64,000 nt of DNA from Acerihabitans arboris (GCF_010131535.1 NZ_WUBS01000005.1:62001-126000); one strand, 5' to 3'. Shown: positions 18,139 to 27,300, counted from the first letter of the stretch. Numbers and translations: made by a program. Notes: generated from the sequence alone by a model not told the origin.

Positions 18139-18450
18139 CGGCATTCCTTATCTTGCGCTTACCCGTTAACGCCACCCAGCATGCCGGGATAGGCATAATA
18201 TAATTTCAGCTTCACTATACGCGATCAAGGACCGGACCGGGTAAATGCCGTTCATCGGAAAAGATTGCGGCGCGCCGCGTAAAAAAGCGATAAACAAGGC
18301 GATTTATGCCGCTAGATAGCGCACTCTCCCCGGTGCGCCGACGCCAGGCCGGGAACCTCTGCCAGCGCGACTTTTATGGCAAGCCGGCCGCCGCCCCGCT
18401 GATAATCGTCTACGCTTTGCTTAAGACATTATTACGCATGGGAGCAAAGC
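18139..18450. promoter_or_regulatory. Divergent gap between shortened kdpD and ybgA
   Basis: These 312 bases replace kdpFABC and the first third of kdpD found in related genomes. I could not recognise KdpC or KdpD N-terminal coding remnants on the minus strand. A TTGATC...ATTATA pair read on the minus strand (about 18196-18229) is a weak candidate promoter for kdpD. The ybgA-phr promoter should lie here too. Confidence 0.4.
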
Positions 18451-19404
18451 ATGGGCAATAAAATCCCCATCGGCATCAGTGCCTGCCTGATGGGTGAAAA
18501 TGTGCGTTTTGACGGCGGACACCGACGCTTTTCCTTTGCCATGGACGAACTGGCGCCTTATGTGCGTTTTGAACCCATCTGTCCCGAAATGGCCATCGGG
18601 CTGCCCACCCCGAGGCCGGCGCTGCGCCTGGTAAAGGACGATCAGGGCCGCATTGCCATGCGTACCGGTAAAAATCAGGACGATACCGATCTGACGCAGG
18701 CGATGCAGTCGTTTTCCGAGCGGCAGGTCCAGCGGCTGGCACATTTGTGCGGTTATATCGTTTGCGCCAAGTCGCCCAGCTGCGGCATGGAGCGCGTCAG
18801 GGTGTACGATCGCGCCGGCGCGCGCAAAAACGGCATCGGCCTGTATACCCGGGAGCTGATGCGCCAACTGCCGTGGCTGCCGGTGGAAGAGGACGGCCGG
18901 TTGCACGATCCGCAGCTGCGTGAGAATTTTGTCGCCCGGGTCTACACGCTGTTTGAGTTTAATCAACTGCTGCAACAGCCCTTGACCCGCGCGGGGTTAA
19001 TCGCGTTTCACAGCCGTTATAAACTGTTATTGCTGGCGCATTCCCAGCCGCAGTACCGCCAGATAGGGCCTTTTGTCGCGGCCATGGGACGCTTTGAATC
19101 GCTGGAGAGCTTTGCCCTGGAATACCGCAGCCGGCTGATGAGGCTGCTGTCGAATAACGCCACGCGGCCGAACCATACCAATGTCCTGATGCATGCGCAG
19201 GGATATTTCCATCGCTACCTGACGCAACAACAGCGGCTGGAGCTGACGTCGCTAATCGACAGCTACCGGCAGGGGATGCAACCCCTGCTCGCGCCGATTA
19301 CGCTGCTCAAGCACTATATGGCCGAATATCCGGACGCCTGGCTGGCGCAGCAACGTTATTTTGAGCCCTATCCGCAGGCGCTGAGGCTACGTTACGGGCA
19401 TTGA
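18451..19404 (+). CDS. ybgA: DUF523-DUF1722 protein, long form of YbgA
   Basis: A 317-residue protein made of an N-terminal DUF523 domain (about 1-160, with GISACLMGENVRFDGGH and the Cys pair in CAKSPSCGMERV) and a C-terminal DUF1722 domain (about 185-310, YKLLLLAHSQPQYRQIG, NHTNVLMHAQGYF). E. coli YbgA has only the DUF1722 half. The domain pair sits next to photolyase in many bacteria and has been suggested to take part in DNA repair or tRNA thiolation, without proof. GGGAG lies before the ATG. phr follows 30 bp later in the same operon. Confidence 0.85.
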   Translation: MGNKIPIGISACLMGENVRFDGGHRRFSFAMDELAPYVRFEPICPEMAIGLPTPRPALRLVKDDQGRIAMRTGKNQDDTDLTQAMQSFSERQVQRLAHLCGYIVCAKSPSCGMERVRVYDRAGARKNGIGLYTRELMRQLPWLPVEEDGRLHDPQLRENFVARVYTLFEFNQLLQQPLTRAGLIAFHSRYKLLLLAHSQPQYRQIGPFVAAMGRFESLESFALEYRSRLMRLLSNNATRPNHTNVLMHAQGYFHRYLTQQQRLELTSLIDSYRQGMQPLLAPITLLKHYMAEYPDAWLAQQRYFEPYPQALRLRYGH

Positions 19405-19434
19405 TTGCCCTTCATCACAATCAAGGAAGAGCCT

Positions 19435-20880
19435 ATGAAAACACATCTCGTCTGGCTGCGCGCGGACTTACGCATCCACGATAATCCGGCGCTCTATGCC
19501 GCCTGCCAGGACCCGGACGCCAGGGTGCTGGCGGTCTATATCGCCACGCCTGAGCAATGGCGGCGGCACGAAATGGCCCCGCGCCAGGCGGCCTTTTTGC
19601 TGGATAACCTGGCGGCGCTGCGCCACGCGCTGGCCGGGCGCGGCATACCGCTGCATTATCACCAATGTCCCGACTTCAGTGACTCGGTGGCCTGGCTGGC
19701 GGATTTCTGCCGCAGTCAGGGGGCGGATGCTCTGTTCTACAACTATCAGTACGAGTTTAACGAACGGCGGCGCGATCGCGCATTGGAGCAGGCCCTGGAC
19801 GGCCGGGTGACATGCCAGGGTTTTGACGATGGCGTGCTGCTGCCGCCCGGCAGCGTGCGCACCGGCGATAGCGGCATGTATAAAGTGTTTACCCCGTTTC
19901 GCAATGCCTGCCTGCGGAAACTGGCTGAGGCCGATATGCAGTGCGTGCCCGCGCCGGCGCGCCGGGTTAATCCGGCGCCGGAAAGCCGGGACGGGCTCGC
20001 CCCGTTTGATTATCCGCGCCAGGCGCCGGGAGAGGAATATCCCGCCGGCGAGGATGCCGCGCTGTCGCGGCTGCGGACCTTCTGCCATCAGCAGATGCAG
20101 GACTACCGTAAAGCCCGCGATATCCCCTCGCTGGACGCCACCAGCCGGCTTTCGGCCTATCTGGCGTTGGGCGTGCTCTCACCTCGCCAGTGCTATAACC
20201 GGCTGAGCCGGGCCTACCCGCTGGTCTTGGAACATGCCGACAGCGGCGCGTTTACCTGGCTTAACGAACTGATCTGGCGCGATTTTTATCGCCACCTGAT
20301 CGTGTCGTATCCCGCCTTGTGCCGGCATCAGCCGTTTATCGGCTGGACGCGCCACGTGGCGTGGTGCCGGGATGAAAACCTGCTTGCCGCCTGGCAGCTG
20401 GGCAAGACCGGCTATCCGATTGTCGACGCCGCCATGCGGCAGATGAACCAAACCGGCTGGATGCATAACCGGCTGCGCATGATCACCGCCAGCTTCCTGG
20501 TAAAAGATCTGCTGATCGACTGGCGCGAGGGCGAACGCTATTTTATGTCCCGGCTGATTGACGGCGACCTTGCCGCCAATAATGGCGGCTGGCAGTGGGC
20601 GGCGTCCACCGGCACCGACTCCGCCCCCTATTTTCGCATCTTTAACCCCACCACGCAGGGACGCAGGTTTGATGAACGGGGGGAATTTATCCGCCGCTGG
20701 CTGCCGGAGCTGGCGGCGGTGCCGGACACGTATCTGCACGAACCTCATCTTTGGCCCGGGGCAGGCGAAGACGGGCTGGATTATCCGCGGCCGATAGTTG
20801 ATCATGGCAGCGCGCGTCAAACGACCCTGGCGGCGTATAAAGCCGCCAAAGATCGGGGGCTTTCCTCCGGAACGGGGTAA
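19435..20880 (+). CDS. phrB: Deoxyribodipyrimidine photolyase
   Basis: Class I CPD photolyase that splits UV-induced pyrimidine dimers using light, FADH and an antenna cofactor. The N-terminal antenna domain (MKTHLVWLRADLRIHDNPAL) is followed by the all-helical FAD domain. The FAD domain carries FTWLNELIWRDFYRHL, MRQMNQTGWMHNRLRMI and DGDLAANNGGWQWAASTG, the classical photolyase signatures. It is 481 residues (E. coli 472). The ATG with AAGGAAGAG before it is preferred over an in-frame ATG ten codons upstream. It is paired with ybgA. Confidence 0.96.
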   Translation: MKTHLVWLRADLRIHDNPALYAACQDPDARVLAVYIATPEQWRRHEMAPRQAAFLLDNLAALRHALAGRGIPLHYHQCPDFSDSVAWLADFCRSQGADALFYNYQYEFNERRRDRALEQALDGRVTCQGFDDGVLLPPGSVRTGDSGMYKVFTPFRNACLRKLAEADMQCVPAPARRVNPAPESRDGLAPFDYPRQAPGEEYPAGEDAALSRLRTFCHQQMQDYRKARDIPSLDATSRLSAYLALGVLSPRQCYNRLSRAYPLVLEHADSGAFTWLNELIWRDFYRHLIVSYPALCRHQPFIGWTRHVAWCRDENLLAAWQLGKTGYPIVDAAMRQMNQTGWMHNRLRMITASFLVKDLLIDWREGERYFMSRLIDGDLAANNGGWQWAASTGTDSAPYFRIFNPTTQGRRFDERGEFIRRWLPELAAVPDTYLHEPHLWPGAGEDGLDYPRPIVDHGSARQTTLAAYKAAKDRGLSSGTG

Positions 20881-20914
20881 CGGCGGGGTTACTGCGACAG
20901 AGGGTATTAACACT

Positions 20915-21658
20915 ATGCGTAATATTGAATTAGAACAGCTTATCCATCAGCATCTCGACAGCGGGTCGTTCCAGGACTTTGCGCCCAACGGCCTGCAGGT
21001 GGAGGGGCGCGCCGAGGTGAAACGTATCGTCACCGGCGTTACCGCCTGCCAGGCGCTGCTGGACGCGGCGGTGGAGCAGGGTGCCGACGCGGTGCTGGTG
21101 CATCACGGCTACTTCTGGAAAAACGAGCCGCCGGTGGTGACCGGCATGAAGCGCCGACGCCTGAAAACGCTGCTGGCGCATGATATCAATCTCTTCGCCT
21201 GGCATTTGCCACTGGATGCCCATCCGGTGCTGGGAAACAATGCCCGGCTGGCCGCCCTGCTGGATATTAACGTCAAGGGGCAGCTTGAGCCGCTGGTGCC
21301 GTGGGGTGAATTTTCCCCCGCCGTCAGCGCGCCGGAACTGCAGCGCCGGCTGGCAATGCGCCTGGAGCGCGAGATAGTGCACTGCGGCGATAACGCCCCG
21401 GCGCAGATCGCGCGCCTGGCCTGGTGCAGCGGCGGCGGCCAGGGATTTATCGAGCAGGCGGCACGCGCCGGGATGGACGCGTTTATTACCGGCGAGGTGT
21501 CGGAACAAACCATCCATATTGCCCGGGAGATGGGGCTGCATTTTTTTGCCGCCGGCCATCACGCCACCGAACGGGGCGGCATCAAGGCATTGGGCGACTG
21601 GCTGGCGCGCGAGCATGGTTTTGACGTGACTTTTATCGACATTCCCAACCCCGCCTGA
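20915..21658 (+). CDS. ybgI: NIF3-family metal-binding protein YbgI
   Basis: Toroidal hexameric protein of the NIF3/DUF34 family with a di-metal site. The exact reaction is unsettled. It is 247 residues, the same as E. coli YbgI. Ligand motifs VLVHHGYFW (His pair near 63-64) and AGHHATERGG near the C-terminus are conserved, as is PNGLQVEG near residue 25. AGAGGG precedes the chosen ATG. E. coli has the peptide permease dtpD between phr and ybgI; it is absent here. Confidence 0.93.
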   Translation: MRNIELEQLIHQHLDSGSFQDFAPNGLQVEGRAEVKRIVTGVTACQALLDAAVEQGADAVLVHHGYFWKNEPPVVTGMKRRRLKTLLAHDINLFAWHLPLDAHPVLGNNARLAALLDINVKGQLEPLVPWGEFSPAVSAPELQRRLAMRLEREIVHCGDNAPAQIARLAWCSGGGQGFIEQAARAGMDAFITGEVSEQTIHIAREMGLHFFAAGHHATERGGIKALGDWLAREHGFDVTFIDIPNPA

Positions 21659-21794
21659 GCCGTGGCTATTACATTTCGCCCGGAAACGCATTACATTACC
21701 TGCAAATAAACCATTGGTTAACCGGCTTATAGTTTTGTTTTAGTTATATCTGGCAGCGTTAGCCGGCGCCAAAACAGGTACTCAGGAGGTCTGG

Positions 21795-22451
21795 TTGCAA
21801 CGGGCTCGATGTTATTTATTAGGCGAAAGCGCCGTGGTGCTTGAGCTGGAACCCCCCGTTACCCTGGCCAGCCAGCGGCGTATCTGGGGTCTTGCCGCCC
21901 GTCTGGAGCATCATGCCGAGGTGCGCGAAGCGATCCCCGGCATGAATAACCTGACCGTGCTGCTGAAAAATCCCCAGCAATCGGCGCTGGATGCCATCGA
22001 GCGTTTGCAGAGCTGGTGGGAAGAAAGCGACGCCATCACCCCCGAGGCGCGCGATGTGGAGATTCCGGTGGTCTACGGTGGCGAAAGCGGCCCGGATTTG
22101 CCCTGGGTGGCGGAGCACACCGGCATGACGGCGCGGCAGGTGGTCGAATGCCACGCAAGCGTTGCCTATATCGTCTATTTCCTCGGTTTTCAGCCGGGCT
22201 TCCCCTACCTGGGTGAGCTGCCGGAAATCCTTGCCGCCCCGCGTCGCGCCGAGCCTCGCCTGCGGGTACCGGCGGGTTCGGTCGGCATCGGCGGCAAACA
22301 GACCGGCGTTTACCCGCTGGCGACCCCGGGCGGCTGGCAGATTATCGGCCGCACCCCGTTGCGGCTATTCGACCCCGCCACCAACCCGCCGACGCTATTG
22401 CTGCCCGGAGATAACGTACGCTTCGTACCGCAAAAGGAGGGCCTATGTTAA
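21795..22451 (+). CDS. pxpB: 5-oxoprolinase subunit B
   Basis: Subunit of the bacterial ATP-dependent 5-oxoprolinase PxpABC, which opens 5-oxoproline to glutamate in the cytoplasm. The 218 residues form the CT_C_D (KipI-like) domain with [13 protein letters not shown] and [16 protein letters not shown]. The start codon is TTG, supported by a strong AGGAGG five bases upstream and by exact agreement with the E. coli N-terminus (MQRARCYL). It overlaps pxpC by seven bases. Confidence 0.95.
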   Translation: MQRARCYLLGESAVVLELEPPVTLASQRRIWGLAARLEHHAEVREAIPGMNNLTVLLKNPQQSALDAIERLQSWWEESDAITPEARDVEIPVVYGGESGPDLPWVAEHTGMTARQVVECHASVAYIVYFLGFQPGFPYLGELPEILAAPRRAEPRLRVPAGSVGIGGKQTGVYPLATPGGWQIIGRTPLRLFDPATNPPTLLLPGDNVRFVPQKEGLC

Positions 22452-23428
22452 AGGTCATACGCGCCGGCATGATGACCGCCGTCCAGGACGGCGGCCGTAC
22501 CGGCTACCGGGGCCTGGGCATCAGCCAGGGCGGGGTGCTCGATCTGCCGGCCATGCACATGGCCAACCTGCTGGTGGACAACGGGGCGGACGCCGCCGTG
22601 CTGGAAATCACCCTCGGCCAGTTCAGCGCCGAAATCACCGCCGCCGGCTGGCTGGCCCTGACCGGCGCGGATTGCCATGCCCAGTTGGACGGCAAACCGG
22701 TATGGACCGGCTGGCGCTTCCAGGTGCGGCCCGGACAGGTGATAAAACTGGCGACGCCCAAACACGGCATGCGCAGCTATCTGGCGGTATCCGGCGGTTT
22801 TGACGTGCCGGTGGTGCTGAATTCGCGCAGCACCGATCTGAAGGCCGGTTTTGGCGGCCACCAGGGGCGGATGATCCGCGACGGCGATACGTTGCGCGCC
22901 GGCAGTCCGCAGTCCATGCCGACCCGGCAAATGGGCATCAGGCAACTGCTGTTCGGCAACCGGGTCCGCGCCTTGCCTGGCCCGGAATATCGCGAATTCA
23001 GCGCCGATTCCCAGGAGGCCTTTTGGCGCTCCAGCTGGCAGCTCAATCCCCAGAGCAATCGCATGGGATATCGGCTGCAGGGCCGGACGCTGACGCGCAC
23101 TACCGACCGCGAGTTGTTTTCGCACGGCGTGCTGCCGGGCGTGGTACAGGTGCCGCACTCCGGCCAGCCCATCGTCCTGATGGCCGATGCCCAGACTACC
23201 GGCGGGTATCCCCGAATCGCGTGCGTTATTGCCGCCGATCTGTTTCACCTGGCGCAAATCCGCCTGGGCGAGCCGATCCATTTTGTCCAGTGCACGTTGG
23301 AAGATGCCCACGCGGCCTGGCTCGATCAGCAGCGTTACCTGGAGCAGATCGCCTGGCAACTTGCGCAATACCGGCAGCCGGTGGCAGCCACCGGATCGCC
23401 GGCCAAGACACGAAAAAAGGTGAAATAA
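22445..23428 (+). CDS. pxpC: 5-oxoprolinase subunit C
   Basis: Large subunit of 5-oxoprolinase with the CT_A_B (KipA-like, biotin-dependent carboxyltransferase-like) fold. Visible family motifs are [20 protein letters not shown] at the N-terminus and [16 protein letters not shown] near residue 240. At 327 residues it is about 17 longer than the E. coli protein, through a basic C-terminal tail. AAGGAGG lies before the ATG, inside pxpB, and its stop overlaps the pxpA start (TAATG), so the three subunits are translationally coupled. Confidence 0.95.
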   Translation: MLKVIRAGMMTAVQDGGRTGYRGLGISQGGVLDLPAMHMANLLVDNGADAAVLEITLGQFSAEITAAGWLALTGADCHAQLDGKPVWTGWRFQVRPGQVIKLATPKHGMRSYLAVSGGFDVPVVLNSRSTDLKAGFGGHQGRMIRDGDTLRAGSPQSMPTRQMGIRQLLFGNRVRALPGPEYREFSADSQEAFWRSSWQLNPQSNRMGYRLQGRTLTRTTDRELFSHGVLPGVVQVPHSGQPIVLMADAQTTGGYPRIACVIAADLFHLAQIRLGEPIHFVQCTLEDAHAAWLDQQRYLEQIAWQLAQYRQPVAATGSPAKTRKKVK

Positions 23429-24159
23429 TGGATCTGAATGCTGATTTGGGTGAAGGCTGCGTCCATGACGAGGAGCTGCTGCGGCTGGTCAGTTCGGCCA
23501 ATATTGCGTGTGGCTTCCATGCCGGCGATGCGCAGATGATGCGCCAGGCGGTAAAATGGGCGCTGCGTTATGGCGTCGCCATCGGCGCCCATCCCGCCTT
23601 TCCGGATCGGGAAAACTTCGGCCGCACCGCGATGACATTGCCGTCGGAAACCGTCTATGCCCAGGTGGTTTATCAACTGGGCGCGCTGGCGGCCATCACC
23701 CGAGCCGAGGGAGGCAGGATGGTCCATGTCAAACCGCACGGCATGCTATACAACCAGGCGGCGCGCGATCCGGCCCTGGCGGAAGCCATCGCCCGCGCGG
23801 TCAAGGCCGTGGATCCGGCCCTGTGCCTGGTGGGCCTGGCGGGCAGCGAACTGATTGCCGCGGGCGAACGCCTCGGGCTTAGGGTCAGGCATGAAGTGTT
23901 CGCCGATCGCAATTACCGCCGGGACGGCAGCCTGGTGCCGCGCGGCGAGCCCGACGCGCTGATTACCGACGAGGGTCTGGCCCTGGCGCATACGCTCGAC
24001 ATGGTGCGGCTGGGCCGGGTCAGCACGCCGGACGGGGAATGGGTCCAGGTGAGAGCCGATACCCTGTGCCTGCACGGCGACGGCGTCCATGCGCTGGCAT
24101 TTGCCCGGCGCATACACGCCTGCTTCCTTGAACAGGGCATCCCGATCGCCGCCACCTGA
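23428..24159 (+). CDS. pxpA: 5-oxoprolinase subunit A
   Basis: LamB/YcsF-family subunit of 5-oxoprolinase, with a deacetylase-like barrel that is thought to carry the hydrolytic site. It is 243 residues (E. coli 244). Motifs are [10 protein letters not shown] at the start, [22 protein letters not shown] and [10 protein letters not shown]. The start overlaps the pxpC stop by one base, with AAAGGTGA before it, which fixes the start although the frame is open far upstream. The three pxp genes make one enzyme. Confidence 0.96.
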   Translation: MDLNADLGEGCVHDEELLRLVSSANIACGFHAGDAQMMRQAVKWALRYGVAIGAHPAFPDRENFGRTAMTLPSETVYAQVVYQLGALAAITRAEGGRMVHVKPHGMLYNQAARDPALAEAIARAVKAVDPALCLVGLAGSELIAAGERLGLRVRHEVFADRNYRRDGSLVPRGEPDALITDEGLALAHTLDMVRLGRVSTPDGEWVQVRADTLCLHGDGVHALAFARRIHACFLEQGIPIAAT

Positions 24160-24170
24160 TCGGCGGTTTC

Positions 24171-24202
24171 CCGCCCCGGCTGGACAGGGACCGACGGGGC
24201 GG
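24171..24202. repeat. 8-bp inverted repeat in the pxpA-DUF969 gap
   Basis: CCGCCCCG and CGGGGCGG flank a 16-nt loop just after the pxpA stop. No T-tract follows. It may reduce expression of the downstream transporter genes relative to pxpBCA or protect the pxp mRNA. Confidence 0.35.
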
Positions 24203-24324
24203 CGATTACGCTATTGTCTTGTATAGGTATTCCCTATCTCCCACACCGCTGATTTATTGCTACCCTGACCCCGACGGGTTTTATCTGCCAATCATCATAC
24301 TCTCTGGTTTTCGAGGACCACATC

Positions 24325-25056
24325 ATGCAACAGGCGGTAAATCTTTGGCCTCTATTGGGCATCCTGGCGATCATTATCGGGTTTTTGCTGCGTATGAACG
24401 CCGTGTTGGTGGTCATTATCGCGGGTATCATTACCGGCGTGGCGGCGCAAATGCCCATCGCCGCTATCCTGGAAAAACTCGGTTCGGGGTTTTTAGCCAC
24501 CCGCAACCTGGCGTTTATTTTATTGATTCCCTTGGCGGTCGTCGGTTTGCTGGAACGCCATGGCCTGAAGGAGCATGCGCAGAACTGGATTGCCAGGATT
24601 AAAAGCGCCACCGCCGGGCGGCTGCTGATTATTTATTTACTGGCGCGCGAACTGACGGCGGCCATGGGGCTGACCAGCCTGGGCGGCCATCCGCAAATGG
24701 TGCGTCCGCTGCTGGCGCCGATGGCCGAGGGAGCGTGCGAAAACCGCTACGGCGATTTGCCGCAGGACGTGCGCTATCGCCTGCGCGCCATGGCGGCCGC
24801 CACCGATAACGTTGGTTTATTCTTTGGCGAGGATATTTTTGTCGCCTTTGGCGCCATTATCTTTATGCATAATTTTATGCTGGAGTCGGCCGGTATCCAG
24901 ACCGAACCGCTGCATATCGCGCTCTATGGCATTCCCACCGCCATCTTCGCGTTCCTGATCCACGCTTTTCGTCTTAAACGCATGGACCAACGCCTGGCGG
25001 CGCAGCTGACGGCGCTGAATCAGGCCGCGTTACAGTCTGCGGGGACCCATAAATGA
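24325..25056 (+). CDS. DUF969-family membrane protein, probable oxoproline transporter subunit
   Basis: Hydrophobic protein of 243 residues with about six membrane segments. It has the DUF969 features ARELTAAMGLTSLGGHPQMVRP and AAATDNVGLFFGEDIF. DUF969 and DUF979 proteins are nearly always encoded as a pair. Their repeated association with pxp and pcp genes has led to the proposal that they import pyroglutamate; this is inference from context. The gene overlaps the following DUF979 gene by four bases (ATGA). It lies 165 bp after pxpA on the same strand and may belong to the same operon. Confidence 0.85.
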   Translation: MQQAVNLWPLLGILAIIIGFLLRMNAVLVVIIAGIITGVAAQMPIAAILEKLGSGFLATRNLAFILLIPLAVVGLLERHGLKEHAQNWIARIKSATAGRLLIIYLLARELTAAMGLTSLGGHPQMVRPLLAPMAEGACENRYGDLPQDVRYRLRAMAAATDNVGLFFGEDIFVAFGAIIFMHNFMLESAGIQTEPLHIALYGIPTAIFAFLIHAFRLKRMDQRLAAQLTALNQAALQSAGTHK

Positions 25057-26066
25057 CTTTCCAACAAAACTATCTCTACTGGCTGGCCGGCGTGGTACTG
25101 CTGATTGTTGCTGTGATGTCGCTGCGCGATAAAGCCAACCTGCGGCGCTGGCTGACCGGTTCGTTCTGGGGACTCTACGGGCTGGTGTTCCTGATGGGCG
25201 ACTGGAGCTATGCGCTGATGGCGCGGTTCCTTGGCCCAGGGGTTGATGCGCAGCGCGCGGTGCATATCGGCATCGGCGGCCTGGTGATCCTGATGGCGCT
25301 TATTGCCGGTTTCGGCGGCGTGCGGCTGGGCCGCTATCATCAACGCAGCGCGCAAGAGCGCGAGGATAGCGCCCTCCGGCTGGGCAATCGCCTGTTTATC
25401 CCGGCGCTGGCGATCCCGGTGGTCACGGTGGCGGGCGTATTGCTGTTCAATAACCTGCCCGCGTTACAGCAGGGGCTGTTCGGCACGGGCAACCATTCCA
25501 CCCTGGTGACCCTGTTTTCCATGACCTTCGGCTGCGTCATCGGCCTGCTTCTCGCCCTGAAATTCACCCATGACGGGCCGCTCCAGTCGGTACAGGAAGC
25601 CCGGCGCCTGCTCGACTCCATCGGCTGGGCGTTTATCCTGCCCCAGATCCTCGCCACCCTCGGGCTGCTGTTTACCAGCGCCGGCGTCGGCGGCGCGGTG
25701 TCCCACCTGGCTGAAACCTACCTGGCGGTGAATAATCGTTTTATCGCGGTGGCGGTGTTCGCGGTGGGCATGGCGGTACTGACCATGGTCATGGGCAATG
25801 CGTTTGCCGCGTTTCCCATCGTGGCCGCGGGCATCGGCATTCCGATCCTGGTATTGCAGCACGGCGGCAATCCGGCGGTGATGGCCGCGGTCGGTATGTT
25901 TTCCGGTTACTGCGGATCCCTGATGACGCCCATGGCGGCCAACTTTAACCTGGTGCCGGCGGCGCTGCTGGAACTGCCCGACCGCAATGCGGTAATCAAG
26001 GCGCAAATCCCCACCGGGCTGACGCTGCTGGTGGTCAATATTTTCCTGCTCTATTTTATGATGTAG
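25053..26066 (+). CDS. DUF979-family membrane protein, probable oxoproline transporter subunit
   Basis: Hydrophobic protein of 337 residues with around ten membrane segments and the DUF979 motifs GNAFAAFPIVAAGIGIP and YCGSLMTPMAANFN. The alternation of long hydrophobic stretches and the conserved Asn/Pro/Gly loops resembles two-part permeases. It overlaps the DUF969 gene by four bases, so the two are made together. Substrate is inferred from neighbours: 5-oxoprolinase upstream and pyroglutamyl peptidase downstream. No periplasmic binding protein or ATPase is encoded here. Confidence 0.85.
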   Translation: MTFQQNYLYWLAGVVLLIVAVMSLRDKANLRRWLTGSFWGLYGLVFLMGDWSYALMARFLGPGVDAQRAVHIGIGGLVILMALIAGFGGVRLGRYHQRSAQEREDSALRLGNRLFIPALAIPVVTVAGVLLFNNLPALQQGLFGTGNHSTLVTLFSMTFGCVIGLLLALKFTHDGPLQSVQEARRLLDSIGWAFILPQILATLGLLFTSAGVGGAVSHLAETYLAVNNRFIAVAVFAVGMAVLTMVMGNAFAAFPIVAAGIGIPILVLQHGGNPAVMAAVGMFSGYCGSLMTPMAANFNLVPAALLELPDRNAVIKAQIPTGLTLLVVNIFLLYFMM

Positions 26067-26176
26067 CGGCCAGGACGCAGCGGAGTGAAAAACGATATGC
26101 AAAGAAATGAGCTGAAAACCGACCGCCGGCAGCACGGCGGCGGCCCTGTCCGTTATCAATGCGTGGGGTGCCGATC

Positions 26177-26824
26177 GTGAATACCGTCTTGCTGACCGGT
26201 TTTGAGCCGTTTGGCGGCGAACGGGTCAATCCCTCATGGGAAGTGGTCAAACAATTCCACGAACGCCGCATCGACGACGCCACGGTAATTGCCTGCCGGC
26301 TGCCCTGCGTCTACGGCCGCTCGGTCCAGGTGTTAAATGGGCTGATTGACCGCCACCGGCCCGCGCTTGTCCTGGCGGTGGGGCAGGCGGGCGGCCGGGC
26401 GGGCCTGTCGGTCGAGCGCGTGTCGATTAACATCGACGATGCGCGCATTGCCGATAACCTTGGCCAGCAGCCCATCGACGTGCCGATCGTCGCCGACGGA
26501 CCGGCGGCCTATTTCGCCACCGTGCCGGTCAAGGCCATGGTCCAGGCCATGCGCGACGCGGGCATCCCGGCCGAGGTATCGCAAAGCGCCGGCACCTATG
26601 TCTGCAACCATGTGATGTACGGGCTGCTGCATTGTCTGGCGCAGCTCGGCTACGGCGCCAGGGGAGGTTTTATCCACACGCCGTATTTACCGCAGCAGGC
26701 GGCGGCGCTGCCCAATGCGCCCAGCATGGCAGCGGACACCATCGCGGCGGGATTGGATATCGCCATCCGCACCGCGCTGCAAACGGAGCATGATCTGAAC
26801 ATTAGCGGCGGCGCGCTCAGCTAA
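26177..26824 (+). CDS. pcp: Pyrrolidone-carboxylate peptidase
   Basis: Cysteine peptidase of family C15 that removes N-terminal pyroglutamate from peptides, releasing 5-oxoproline for PxpABC. With the GTG start at 26177 the protein has 215 residues, the standard length. The catalytic triad is Glu80 (GLSVERV), Cys143 ([13 protein letters not shown]) and His167 ([10 protein letters not shown]). The N-terminus then reads [14 protein letters not shown]. An in-frame ATG six codons upstream lacks a ribosome site. It closes the oxoproline island. Confidence 0.93.
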   Translation: MNTVLLTGFEPFGGERVNPSWEVVKQFHERRIDDATVIACRLPCVYGRSVQVLNGLIDRHRPALVLAVGQAGGRAGLSVERVSINIDDARIADNLGQQPIDVPIVADGPAAYFATVPVKAMVQAMRDAGIPAEVSQSAGTYVCNHVMYGLLHCLAQLGYGARGGFIHTPYLPQQAAALPNAPSMAADTIAAGLDIAIRTALQTEHDLNISGGALS

Positions 26825-26834
26825 ACCATGAAAA

Positions 26835-26853
26835 ACGCCGCGTGAAGCGGCGT
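26835..26853 (-). terminator. Minus-strand intrinsic terminator facing pcp
   Basis: A perfect 7-bp stem ACGCCGC/GCGGCGT with a 5-nt loop is followed, on the minus strand, by five Ts. On the plus strand only a weak T content follows. It therefore stops transcription coming leftward out of the repeat region or from gltA, and also forms a hairpin at the end of the pcp mRNA. Confidence 0.6.
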
Positions 26854-26882
26854 CGGCTGTTGACAAATCCGCCTCCTTTCTT

Positions 26883-27072
26883 ATGTCGTCTTGGCGAGGG
26901 TTTCGCTTGCGGTGGGTTTTATGTCGCCCCGGAGAGGGCTTCGCTTGCGGTGGGTTTTATGTCGCCCCGGAGAGGGCTTCGCTTGCGGTGGGTTTTATGT
27001 CGCCCCGGAGAGGGCTTCGCTTGCGGTGGGTTTTATGTCGCCTCGGTGGCGGTTTCGCTTGCCATGCGTTGG
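26883..27072 (+). repeat. 38-bp tandem repeat array, left composite element
   Basis: Units begin with ATGTCG at 26883, 26921, 26959, 26997 and 27035, an exact 38-bp period. The three central units are identical, and the first and last are divergent. Because 38 is not a multiple of three, the array reads in all three frames without stops, which creates overlapping open frames of no likely meaning. A perfect TTGACA stands at 26860-26865, just before the first unit. Confidence 0.9.
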
Positions 27073-27300
27073 GTGGTTATTGGTATTGCCGGGTGCCGGC
27101 AAGCAACCAGAGGGACCGTTCGCCCGGTCCCTCTGGACTCCCATGCGTCCGGCAGGTCGTGCGCCGCTGCGCGGTCCCCGGCATCGCCCCATCCCGGCTT
27201 TTGGACCGCCCGGGATGCGCTCCCGGCGCAACCCGGGCTTTCGCCGCTCCCGGCGGCTCATCCAGCCGTGATTTGCGCCGCCGGCGCACTCTATGCCGGC
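27073..27300 (+). repeat. Structured tail of left composite element
   Basis: After the 38-bp array comes a constant stretch of about 40 bp, shared almost base for base with the right copy. It contains a hairpin TTGCCGG-GTG-CCGGCAA (27086-27102). Next is a perfect 12-bp hairpin with loop TTCGCC (27107-27136). The 164-bp tail carries further short hairpins (CCGGGA-TGCGC-TCCCGG, GCCGC-TCCCG-GCGGC) and ends CTCTATGCCGGC. The right copy has the same order and spacing in inverse orientation. Nature unknown: a structured RNA or a non-autonomous repeat. Confidence 0.75.

Noticed and set aside
17843-18196. Minus-strand frame overlapping the start of kdpD as a remnant of the KdpD N-terminus
   Set aside because: Its translation is the out-of-frame reading of the kdpD membrane segment and shows no KdpD sensor motifs.
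26883-27136. Type III toxin-antitoxin (ToxIN-like) antitoxin repeat followed by a hairpin
   Set aside because: The unit length and number are similar, but no ToxN-like toxin gene follows and the hairpin lacks a T-tract.
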